DNA of 64,000 bases from Aegilops tauschii subsp. strangulata (taxonomy: Eukaryota > Streptophyta > Magnoliopsida > Poales > Poaceae): contig NC_053036.3 of the NCBI RefSeq assembly GCF_002575655.3, forward strand, positions 159,874,627 through 159,938,626, written 5' to 3'. The position numbers and the translations under genes were made by a program. Below the pieces are notes generated by a model, which searched no databases, was not told the DNA's origin, and worked only from the letters and a program-made list of their open reading frames with translations. Positions 54,646 through 64,000 of this stretch are shown one piece after another (position 1 is the first letter of the stretch; every line of letters begins with the position of its first letter).

Positions 54646-56364
54646 TGTTGGCGATCGTTGCAGAAATTAAAAAATTTCTACGCATCACCAAGATCAATCT
54701 ATGGAGAGACTAGCAACGAGAGAGAGAGAGAGGGGAGTCCATCTTCATACCCTTGAAGATTGTGATGCGGAAGCGTTACAAGAACGCGGATGAAGGAGTC
54801 GTACTCGCAGCGATTCAGATCGCGGTTGATTCCGATCTCAGCGCCGAACAACGGCGCCTCCGCGTTCAACACACGTACAGCCCGGGGACGTCTCCTCCTT
54901 CTTGATCCAGCAAGGGGGGAGGAGAAGTTGGGGAAGAGCTCCAGCAGCACGACGGCGTGGTGGTGGAGCTTGCAGTTCTCCAGCAGGGCTTCGCCAAGCT
55001 CAACGGAGGAGGAGGGGGTGTTGGAGAGGGGGAGGGTTGCGCCTTGGATGTGGTGCTGCTGCCCTCCCTCCACCCCTCTATTTATAGGGCAAAGGGGGAA
55101 GGGGCCGGCCCCTCTAGATGAGATCTAGAGGGGGGGCGGCGGCCAAGGGGAGGGGGCTTGCCCCCCAAGCCAAGGGGGCGCCCTCTTTAGGGTTCCCCCC
55201 AACCCTAGGCGCATGGGCCCTAGGGGGGGATGGCGCCCAGCCCACTTAGGGGCTGGTTCCCTTCCACATACAGCCCATAAGGCCCTCCGGGGCAGGTGGA
55301 CCCTCCCGGTGGACCGCCGGAACCCCTTCGGTGGTCCCGGTACAATACCGATAAACCCCCGAACACTTCCGGTGACCGTATGATGACTTCCCATATATAA
55401 ATCTTCACCTCCGGACCATTCCGGAACTCCTCGTGACGTTCGAGATCTCATCCGGGACTCCGAACAACATTCGGTAATTGCATACTATTTCCCATAACAA
55501 CTCTAGCGTCACCGAACCTTAAGTGTGTAGACCCTACGGGTTCGGGAATCATGCAGACATGACCGAGACATCTCTCCGGCTAATAACCAACAGCGGGATC
55601 CAGATACCCATGTTGGTTCCCACATGTTCCACGATGATCTCATCGGATGAACCACGATGCCGGGGATTCAATCAATCCCGTACACAATTCCCTTTGTCTA
55701 CCGGTATGATACTTGCCCGAGATTCGATCGTCGGTATCCCTATACCTTGTTCAATCTCGTTACCGGCAAGTCTCTTTACTCGTTCCGTAACACATCATCC
55801 CGTGATCAACTCCTTGGTCACATTGAGCTCATTATGACAATGTCTTACCGAGTGGGCCCAGAGATACCTCTCCATCACACGGAGTGACAAATCCCAGTCT
55901 CGATTCATGCCAACTCAACAGACACTTTTGGAGATACCCGTAGTGTGCCTTTATAGCCACCCAGTTACGTTGTGACGTTTGGCACACCCAAAGCATTCCT
56001 ACGGTATCCGGGAGTTGCACAATCTCATGGTCTAAGGAAATGATACTTGACATTAGAAAAGCTTTAGCAGACGAACTATACGATCTTGTGCTATGCTTAG
56101 GATTGGGTCTTGTCCATCACATCATTCTCCTAATGATGTGATCCCCTTATCAACGACATCCAATGTCCATGGTCAGGAAACCGTAACCATCTATTGATCA
56201 ACGAGCTAGTCAACTAGAGGCTCACTAGGGACATGTTGTGGTCTATGTATTCACACATGTATTACGATTTCCGAATAACACAATTATAGCATGAACAATA
56301 GACAATTATCATGAACAAGGAAATATAACCATTTTATTATTGCCTCTAGGGCATATTTCCAACA
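54646..56364 (-). repeat. 3' LTR of the BARE-type element
   Basis: 1719 bases, TGTTGG...CAACA on the plus strand. On the minus strand a TATA box (CCCTATAAATAG, near 55076-55087) and a GC-rich stretch (55050-55330) resemble the BARE-1 promoter region. Over about 225 bases comparable with the remaining 5' LTR I count about 11 substitutions. Confidence 0.9.
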
Positions 56365-56396
56365 GTCTCCCACTTGCACTAGAGTCAATAATCTAG

Positions 56397-58743
56397 TTAC
56401 ATTGTGATGAATCGAACACCCATAGAGTTCTGGTGTTGATCATGTTTTGCTCGTGGAAGAGGTTTAGTCAACAGATCTGCGACATTCAGGTCCGTATGCA
56501 CTTTACAAATATCTATGTCTCCATCTTGAACACTTTCACGAATGGAGTTGAAGCGACGCTTGATATGCCTGGTCTTCTTGTGAAACCTGGGCTCCTTGGC
56601 CAGGGCAATAGCTCCAGAGTTGTCACAGAAGAGAGTCATCGGGAACTCCTAGGTCGGTAATGAACTCCTTCATCTAGATTGCTTCATGTGCTGCCTCCGA
56701 GGCTGCCATGTACTCCGCTTCAGCTGTAGATCCCGCCACGACGCTTTGCTTGCAACTGCACCAGCTGACTGCCCCACCATTCAAAATATACACATATCCG
56801 ATCTGTGACTTGGAGTCATCCAGATCTGTGTCAAAGCTAGCATCGACGTAACCCTTTACGACGAGCTCTTAGTCACCTCCATAAACGAGAAACATATCCT
56901 TAGTCCTTTTCAGGTACTTCAGGATATTCTTGACCGCTGTCCAGTGTTCCATGCCGGGATTACTTTGGTACCTTCCTACCAAACTTACGGCAAGGTTTAC
57001 ATCAGGACTGGTACATAGCATGGCATACATAATAGACCCTATGGCCGAGGCATAGGGTATGACACTCATCTTTTCTCTATCTTCTACCGTGGTCGGGCAT
57101 TGAGCCGTGCTCAATCTCACACCTTGCAATACAGGCAAGAACCCCTTCTTGGATTGATCCATATTGAACTTCTTCAATATCTTTTCAAGGTACGTGCTTT
57201 GTGAAAGACCAATGAGGCGTCTCGATCTATCTCTATAGATCTTGATGCCCAATATATAAGCAGCTTCTCCAAGGTCCTTCATTGAAAAACACTTATTCAA
57301 GTAGGCCTTTATGCTTTCTAAGAGTTCTATATCATTTCCCATCAATAGTATGTCATCCACATATAATATGAGAAATGCTACAGAGCTCCCACTCACTTTC
57401 TTGTAAACACATGCTTCTCCATAAATCTGCGTAAACCCAAACGCTTTGATAATCTCATCAAAGCGAATGTTCCAACTCCGAGATGCTTGCACCAGCCCAT
57501 AGATTGAGCGTTGGAGCTTGCATACCTTGTCAGCATTCTTAGGATCGACAAAACCTTCCGGCTGCATCATATACAATTCTTCCTTAAGGAAACCATTGAG
57601 GAATGCCGTTTTGACGTCCATTTGCCATATCTCATAATCATATAATGCGGCAATTGCTAACATGATTCGGACGGACTTCAGCTTCGCTACGGGTGAGAAG
57701 GTCTCATCGTAGTCAACCCCTTGAACTTGTCGATAACCCTTAGCGACAAGCCGAGCTTTGTAGATGGTTACATTGCCATCCACGTCCGTCTTCTTCTTAA
57801 AGATCCATTTATTTTCTATGGCTCGCCGATCATCGGGCAAGTCTGTCAAAGTCCATACTTTGTTTTCATACATGGATCCTATCTCGGATTTCATGGCTTC
57901 AAGCCATTTGTTGGAATCTGGGCCCGCCATCGCTTCTTCATAGTTTGAAGGTTCACCATTGTCTAACAACATTATTTCTAGGACAGGGTTGCCATACCAT
58001 TCTGGCGCGGAACGTGTCCTTGTGGACCTACGAAGTTCAGTAGTAACTTGATCCGAAGTTCCTTGATCGTCATCCTTAACTTCCCCTCTAGTCGGTGCAG
58101 GCACCACAGAAACATTTTCTTGAGCTGCGCTACTTTCCGGTTCAAGAGGCAGTTCTTCATCAAGTTCTACTTTCCTCCCACTTACTTCTTTCGAGAGAAA
58201 CTCTTTCTCTAGAAAGGATCCATTCTTGGCAACAAAGATCTTGCCTTCGGATCTGAGGTAGAAGGTATACCCAATAGTTTCCTTAGGGTATCCTATGAAG
58301 ATGCATTTTTCCGACTTGGGTTCGAGCTTTTCAGGTTGAAGTTTCTTGACATAAGCATCGCATCCCCAAACTTTCAGAAACGGCAGCTTAGGTTTCTTCC
58401 CAAACCATAATTCATACAGTGTCGTCTCAACGGATTTCGACGGAGCCCTATTTAAAGTGAATGCGGCAGTCTCTAAAGCATAACCCCAAAATGATAGCGG
58501 TAGATCGGTAAGAGACATCATAGATCGCACCATATCTAATAGAGTGCGATTACGATGTTCGGAGACACCATTACGCTGAGGTGTTCCAGGCGGCGTGAGT
58601 TATGAAACAATTCCACATTTCCTTAAGTGCGTGCCAAATTCGTGACTCAAATATTCCCCTCCACGGTCTGATCGTAAGAACTTTATTTTCCTGTCACGTT
58701 GATTCTCAACCTCACTTTGAAATTCCTTGAACTTTTCAAAGGT
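56397..58743 (-). pseudogene. pol 3' part: integrase end, reverse transcriptase, RNase H
   Basis: The open part 56869-58533 encodes the integrase C-terminal region (LWFGKKPKLPFLKVWGCDAY) and the Copia reverse transcriptase: QMDVKTAFLNG (first catalytic Asp, residue 306 of the open part) and LYVDDILLMGN (Asp-Asp, 393-394). The frame is closed by TAA at 56869-56871. RNase H continues past it with a TAG near 56680 and a further shift before an open segment at 56397-56639 (LFCDNSGAIALAKEP). Upstream, an in-frame TAA at 58600-58602 interrupts the integrase core, near its third catalytic region. With these breaks no functional Pol can be made. Coding homology to the Copia family is nevertheless complete. 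Confidence 0.9.
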
Positions 58744-58744
58744 C

Positions 58745-60364
58745 TCACACTTGTGTTTCATTTAAGTAGACATACCCATATCTACTTAAGTCATCAATGA
58801 GGGTGAGAACATAACGATAACCACCGCGAGCCTCAATGCTCATTGGACCGCACACATCAGTATGTATGATTTCCAATAAGTTGGTTGCTCGCTCCATTGT
58901 TCCGGAGAACGGAGTCTTGGTCATTTTGCCCATGAGGCATGGTTCGCACGTGTCAAATGATTCATAATCAAGAGACTCCAAAAGTCTATCTGCATGGAGT
59001 TTCTTCATGCGTTTGACACCAATGTGACCAAGGCGGCAGTGCCACAAGTATGTGGGACTATCATTATCAACCTTACATCTTTTGGCATTCACACTATGAA
59101 TATGTGTAACATCACGTTCGAGATTAAATAAGAATAAACCATTGATAAGCGGGGCATGACCATAAAACATGTCTCTCATATAAATAGAACAACCATTATT
59201 CTCAGATTTAAATGAGTAGCCATCTTGCATTAAGCGAGATCCAGATACAATGTTCATGCTCAAAGCTGGCACTAAATAATAATTATTGAGGTTTAAAACT
59301 AATCCCATAGGTAAATGTAGAGGTAGCGTGCCGACGGCGATCACATCGACCTTGGAACCATTCCCGACGCGCATCGTCACCTCGTCCTTCGCCAGGCTCC
59401 GCTTATTCCGCAGCTCCTGCTTTGAGTTACAAATATGAGCAACCGCACCGGTATCAAATACCCAGGAGCTACTACGAGTGCTGGTAAGGTACACATCAAT
59501 AACATGTATATCATATATACCTTTGGTATTGCCGACCTTCTTATCCGCTAAGTACTTGGGGCAGTTCCGCTTCCAGTGACTGTTTCCCTTGCAATAAAAG
59601 CACTCAGTCTCAGGTTTGGGTCCATGCTTTGGCTTCTTCCCGGCAACTGGCTTACCGGGCGCGGCAACTCCCTTGTCGTCCTTCTTGAAGTTCTTCTTAC
59701 CCTTGCCTTTCTTGAAACTAGTGGTTTTATTGACCATCAACACTTGATGTTCCTTTTTGATCTCCACCTCCGCTGATTTCAGCATTGAATATACCTCAGG
59801 AATGGTTTTCTCCATCCCCTGCATATTGAAATTCATCACAAAGCTCTTGTAGCTAGGTGGGAGCGACTGAAGGATTCTGTCAACGACCGCGTCATCCGGG
59901 AGATTAACTCCCAGCTGAGATAAGCGGTTTTGCAACCCAGACATTTTGAGTATGTGCTCGCTGACAGAACTATTCTCCTCCATCTTACAACTGTAGAACA
60001 TGTCGGACACTTCATATCTCTCGACCCAGGCATGATCTTGGAAAACCATTTTCAGCTCTTGGAACATCTCATATGCTCCGTGCTGCTCAAAACGCTTTTG
60101 GAGCCCCGGTTCTAAGCTGTAAAGCATGCCGCACTGAACCAGGGAGTAATCATCACTACGCGACTGCCAGGCGTTCATAACGTCTTGAGTTGCTGGGAAA
60201 ACAGGTGTGTCACCTAGCGGTGCTTCAAGGACATATGCTTTCTTGGCAGCTATGAGGATAATCCTCAGGTTACGGACCCAGCCCGTGTAGTTGCTACCAT
60301 CATCTTTCAGCTTGGTTCTCTCTAGGAACGCGTTGAAGTTGAGGGCAACATTAGCGTGGGCCAT
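58745..60364 (-). pseudogene. gag, protease and integrase N-terminus
   Basis: The 539-codon frame starts at an ATG (MAHANVALNFNAFLERTKLK). It contains the Copia Gag domain (about residues 10-200), a zinc knuckle CFYCKGNSHWKRNC (255-268), the aspartic protease motif VFDTGAVAHIC (Asp304; the usual Ser after DTG is Ala here) and the integrase zinc-binding part (HCRLGHIGVKRM, CEPCLMGKMTK). It also includes the first catalytic Asp in HTDVCGP. It ends early at a frameshift near 58757, after DDLSRYGYVY, where one base appears to have been gained. Gag alone could still be translated from an RNA of this copy. Confidence 0.9.
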
Positions 60365-61640
60365 TTGATCTACAAGACATATTGCAAAGATTTTTAGACT
60401 ATGTTCATGATAATTAAGTTCATCTAATCAAATTATTTAATAAACTCCCACTCAGACAAACATCCCTCTAGTCATCTAAGTGATATATGATCCGAGTCAA
60501 CTAGGCCGTGTCCGATCATCACGTGAGACAGACTAGTCATCATCGGTGAATATCTTCATGTTGATCGTATCTTCTATACGACTCATGTTCGACCTTTCGG
60601 TCTTCCGTGTTCCGAGGCCATGTCTGTACATGCTAGGCTCGTGAAGTCAACCTAAGTGTATTGCGTGTGTAAATCTGGCTTACACCCGTTGTATGCGAAC
60701 ATTAGAACCTATCACACCCGATCATTACGTGGTGCTTCGGAACAACGGACCTTGGCAATGGTGCACAGTTAGGGGGAACACTTTCTTGAAATTATTGCGA
60801 GGGATCATCTTATTTAAGCTACCGTCGTTCTAAGCAAATAAGATGTAAAAACATGATAAACATCACATGCAATCAAATAGTGACATGATATGGCCAATAT
60901 CATTTTGCTCCTTTTGATCTCCATCTTCGGGGCGCCATGATCATCATCGTCACCGGCATGACACCATGATCTCCATCATCGTGTCTTCATGAAGTTGTCT
61001 CGCCAACTATTACTTCTACTACTATGGCTAACGGTTAGCAATAAAGTAAAGTAATTACATGGTGTTTTCAGTGACACGCAGGTCATACAATAAATTAAGA
61101 CAACTCCTATGGCTCCTGCCGGTTGTCATACTCATCGACATGCAAGTCGTGATTCCTATTACAAGAACATGATCAATCTCATACATCACATATATCATTC
61201 ATCACATCCTTTTGGCCATATCACATCACACGGCATATGCTGCAAGAACAAGTTAGACGTCCTCTAATTGTTGTTGCAAGTTTTTTTACGTGGCTGCTAT
61301 AGGTTTCTAGCAACAACGTTTCTTACCTACGCCAAAACCACAACGTGATATGCCAATTTCTATTTACCCTTCATAAGGACCCTTTTCATCGAATCCGATC
61401 CGACTAAAGTGGGAGAGATAGACACCCGCTAGCCACCTTATGCAACTAGTGCATGTCAGTCGGTGGAACCAGTCTCACGTAAGCGTAAGTGTAAGGTCGG
61501 TCTGGGCCGCTTCATCCCACGGTGCCGCTGAATCAAGATAAGACTAGTAACGGCAAGAAAATTGACCAAATCGACGCCCACAACAACTTGTGTTCTACTC
61601 GTGCATAGAAACTACGCATAGACCTAGCTCATGATGCCGC
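60365..61640 (-). other. Leader (5' untranslated region) of the BARE-type element
   Basis: About 1.28 kb between the 5' LTR and the gag ATG, without a long ORF, as in BARE-1. This region normally carries PBS, packaging and dimerisation signals. The PBS position on the minus strand reads GCGGCATCATGAGC, with changes and an extra base relative to TGGTATCAGAGC. Confidence 0.75.
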
Positions 61641-61867
61641 TGTTGGGGATCGTTGCAGAAATTAAAAAATTTCTACGCATCACCAAGATCAATCCATGGA
61701 GAGACTAGCAACGAGAGAGAGGGGAGTGCATCTTCATACCCTTGAAGATCGCGATGCGGAAGCGTTACAAGAAAGCGGATGACAGAGTCGTACTCGCGGC
61801 GATTCAGATCACGGTTGATTCCGATCTCAGCGCCGAACAACGGCGCCTCTGCGTTCAACACACGTAC
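61641..61867 (-). repeat. 5' LTR of the BARE-type element, proximal part
   Basis: It starts TGTTGGGGATCGTTGCAG and follows the 3' LTR closely up to CACACGTAC, where the Angela-type element is inserted. In the 3' LTR the uninterrupted text is ACACGTAC|AGCCCGG (54869-54883), which dates the insertion as later than that of the host element. Confidence 0.9.
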
Positions 61868-64000
61868 TGAAGGAAATATGACCTAGAGGCAATAATAAAG
61901 TTATTATTTATTTCCTTATATCATGATAAATGTTTATTATTCATGCTAGAATTGTATTAACCGGAAACATAATACATGTGTGAATACATAGACAAACAGA
62001 GTGTCACTAGTATGCCTCTACTTGACTAGCTCGTTGATCAAAGATGGTTATGTTTCCTAACCATAGACATGAGTTGTCATTTGATTAACGGGATCACATC
62101 ATTAGGAGAATGATGTGATTGACTTGACCCATTCCGTTAGCTTAGCACTTGATCGTTTAGTATGTTGCTATTGCTTTCTTCATGACTTATACATGTTCCT
62201 ATGACTATGAGATTATGCAACTCCCGTTTACTGGAGGAACACTTTGTGTGCTACCAAACGTCACAACGTAACTGGGTGATTATAAAAGTGCTCTACAGGT
62301 GTCTCCGAAGGTACTTGTTGAGTTGGCGTATTTCGAGATTAGGATTTGTCACTCCGATTGTCGGAGAGGTATCTCTGGGCCCTCTCGGTAATGCACATCA
62401 CTATAAGCCTTGCAAGCAATGTGACTAATGAGTTAGTTGCGGGATGATGCATTACGGAACGAGTAAAGAGACTTGCCGGTAATGAGATTGAACTAGGTAT
62501 TGAGATACCGACGATCGAATCTCGGGCAAGTAACATACCGATGACAAAGGGAACAACGTATGTTGTTATGCGGTTTGACCGATAAAGATCTTCGTAGAAT
62601 ATATGGGAGCCAATATGAGGATCCAGATTCCGCTATTGGTTACTGACCGGAGACGTGTCTCGGTCATGTCTACATAGTTCTCGAACCCGTAGGGTCCGCA
62701 CGCTTAATGTTCGGTGACGATTTGTATTATGAGTTTATATGATTTGATGTACCGAAGGTAGTTCGGAGTCCCAGATGAGATCGAGGACATGACGAGGAGT
62801 CTCGAAATGGTGGAGACGTAAAGATCGATATATTGGACGACTATATTCGGACATCGGAAAGGTTCCGAGAGGTTCGGGTATTTTTCGGAGTACCGGGGAG
62901 TTACGGGAATACGGGGGAAGAAGTATATGGGCCTTATTGGGCTTTAGGGGAGAGAGAGAGGCAGGCCGCGCGCCCCCCAATGACTAGTCCGAATTGGACT
63001 AGGGGGAGGGGCGGCGCCCCCTCCTTCCTTCTCTTCCCTCTTCCCCTTCCTTGTCTCCTACTCCTACTACTTGGAAGGGGATTAATCCTACTCTCGGTGT
63101 GAGTAGGACTCCTCCAGGACGCGCCATAGGGGCCGTCCCCCCCTCCTCCACTCCTTTATATACGTGGCCAGGGGGCACCCCATAGACACACAAAAATTGA
63201 TCTCTTGATCTCTTAGCCGTGTGCGGTGCCCCCCTCCACCATATTCCACCTCGATCATATCGTAGCAGTGCTTAGGCGAAGCCCTGCGTCGGTAGCAACA
63301 TCATCACCGTCATCACTCCGTCATGCTAACGGAACTCTCCCGTGAAGCTCTGCTGGATCGGAGTTCGCGGGACGTCATCGAGCTGAACGTGTGCTGAACT
63401 CGGAGGTGCCGTACGTTCGGTACTTGGATCGGTCAGATCGTGAAGACGTACGTCTACATCAACCGCGTTGTGCTAAAGCTTCCGCTTTCAGTCTACGAGG
63501 GTATGTGGACACACTCTCCCCTCTCGTTGCTATGCATCACCATGATCCTTTGTGTGCGTAGGATTTTTTTTGAAATTACTACGTTCCCCAACAGTGGCAT
63601 CTGAGCCAGGTTTTATGCGTAGATGTTATATGCACGAGTAGAACACAAGTGAGTTGTGGGCGATACAAGTCATACTGCTTACCAGCATGTCACACTTTGG
63701 TTCGGCGGTATTGTTGGATGAAGCGGCCCGGACCGACATTACGCGTACGCTTACGGGAGACTGGTTCTACCGATGTGCTTTGCACACAGGTGGCTGGCGG
63801 GTGTCAGTTTCTCCAACTTTAGTTGAACCGAGTGTGGCTACGCCCGGTCCTTGAGAAGGTTAAAACAGCACTAACTTGACGAACTATCGTTGTGGTTTTG
63901 ATGCGTAGGTAAGAATGGTTCTTGCTCAGCCCGTAGCAGCCACGTAAAACTTGCAACAACAAAGTAGAGGACGTCTAACTTGTTTTTGCAGGGCCTGTTG
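61868..64000 (+). mobile_element. Angela-type element nested in the BARE LTR (5' part)
   Basis: A 5' LTR (61868-63593, 1726 bases) runs from TGAAGGAAATATGACC to TACGTTCCCCAACA in plus orientation. A primer-binding site and about 400 bases of leader follow to the window end. The expected target duplication is CGTAC (61863-61867); its partner lies outside. A TATA box (TTTATATAC) sits at 63155-63163. The leader shows no ORF that I would call. Confidence 0.92.
63595..63606 (+). promoter_or_regulatory. Primer-binding site of the nested element
   Basis: TGGCATCTGAGC directly follows the LTR (one base apart) and differs at two positions from TGGTATCAGAGC, the complement of the plant initiator-Met tRNA 3' end used by Copia elements. 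This copy may prime poorly. Confidence 0.8.

Larger units (their letters stand above)
54646..61867 (-). mobile_element. BARE/Angela-type Copia retrotransposon
   Basis: On the minus strand the order is 5' LTR (61641-61867, interrupted by a nested element), leader (60365-61640), gag-pol (56397-60364), purine tract (AGTGGGAGAC, 56365-56374) and 3' LTR (54646-56364). This is the standard Copia order. LTR ends are TGTTGGAAATATGCC and CGATC(G/C)CCAACA. The PBS next to the 5' LTR is decayed relative to the initiator-Met tRNA complement. The coding region has several lesions (see the entries below), so this copy cannot make its own proteins. The rest of the 5' LTR lies beyond the window. Confidence 0.92.

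Noticed and set aside
56433..56660. Plus-strand ORF opposite the RNase H part of the BARE element
   Set aside because: Antisense shadow of pol.
1..64000. tRNA, rRNA, organellar or bacterial inserts
   Set aside because: No cloverleaf, rRNA core or organelle gene text was noticed when reading both strands; a dedicated scan was not possible.

Overview
This window is nuclear DNA from a grass, most likely a Triticeae species (wheat, barley, Aegilops or relatives). The basis is its repeat content: LTRs of the BARE-1/Angela/WIS type (ends TG[TT/AA]GGAAATATG and CCCCAACA), several Stowaway MITEs with CTCCCTCCGT ends, a CACTA element with a TNP2 transposase, a Sirevirus-like Copia element and a Mutator-like element. 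Genes are sparse and TE-rich spacer dominates. No rRNA, tRNA, CRISPR array or bacterial feature was seen. No family name was checked against a database.

Layout. 1-2.1 kb: an imperfect inverted repeat and a degenerate tandem repeat rich in paired TTGAC(C/T) motifs. 3-7 kb: a possible minus-strand transcription unit with a GC-rich first exon, MITEs in its introns and a repeated exon-like module. 7.3-8.9 kb: MITE debris. 9-10.1 kb: a two-exon plus-strand gene, frameshifted in exon 1, ending in 15-residue repeats. 10.6-14.7 kb: shuffled segmental duplications around a small coiled-coil ORF. 16.6-18.4 kb: GT/GA and purine-rich minisatellites. 19.3-22.7 kb: a broken multi-exon gene with three E2F-type sites far upstream. 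22.8-24.1 kb: one end of a CACTA element. 24.1-28.8 kb: the 3' part of a Sirevirus-like element. 29.1-31.5 kb: a complete MULE (9-bp TSD) carrying an RNase H-like ORF. 32.3-32.6 kb: an intact arabinogalactan-peptide gene on the minus strand, the best host gene here.

33.9-41.6 kb is LTR debris holding a solo Angela-type LTR (TSD CTTCT) and an 858-bp foldback element with near-identical arms. 42.0-49.6 kb is a full CACTA element (TSD AAG) inserted in a Gypsy-like LTR; its transposase gene can be followed over three exons but has a stop and a frameshift. 49.6-54.6 kb holds a gene fragment, an LTR, MITEs and AT-rich repeats. From 54.6 kb to the end is a BARE/Angela-type Copia element on the minus strand, inactivated by several lesions, with a second plus-strand Angela-type element nested in its 5' LTR and running off the window.

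The genes do not form a pathway. The relationships visible are insertion order: Angela into BARE, CACTA into an LTR, a solo LTR into another LTR, MITEs into introns. The likely functional host locus is the arabinogalactan peptide; the 9.4-kb and 21-kb genes look like decayed or captured copies.
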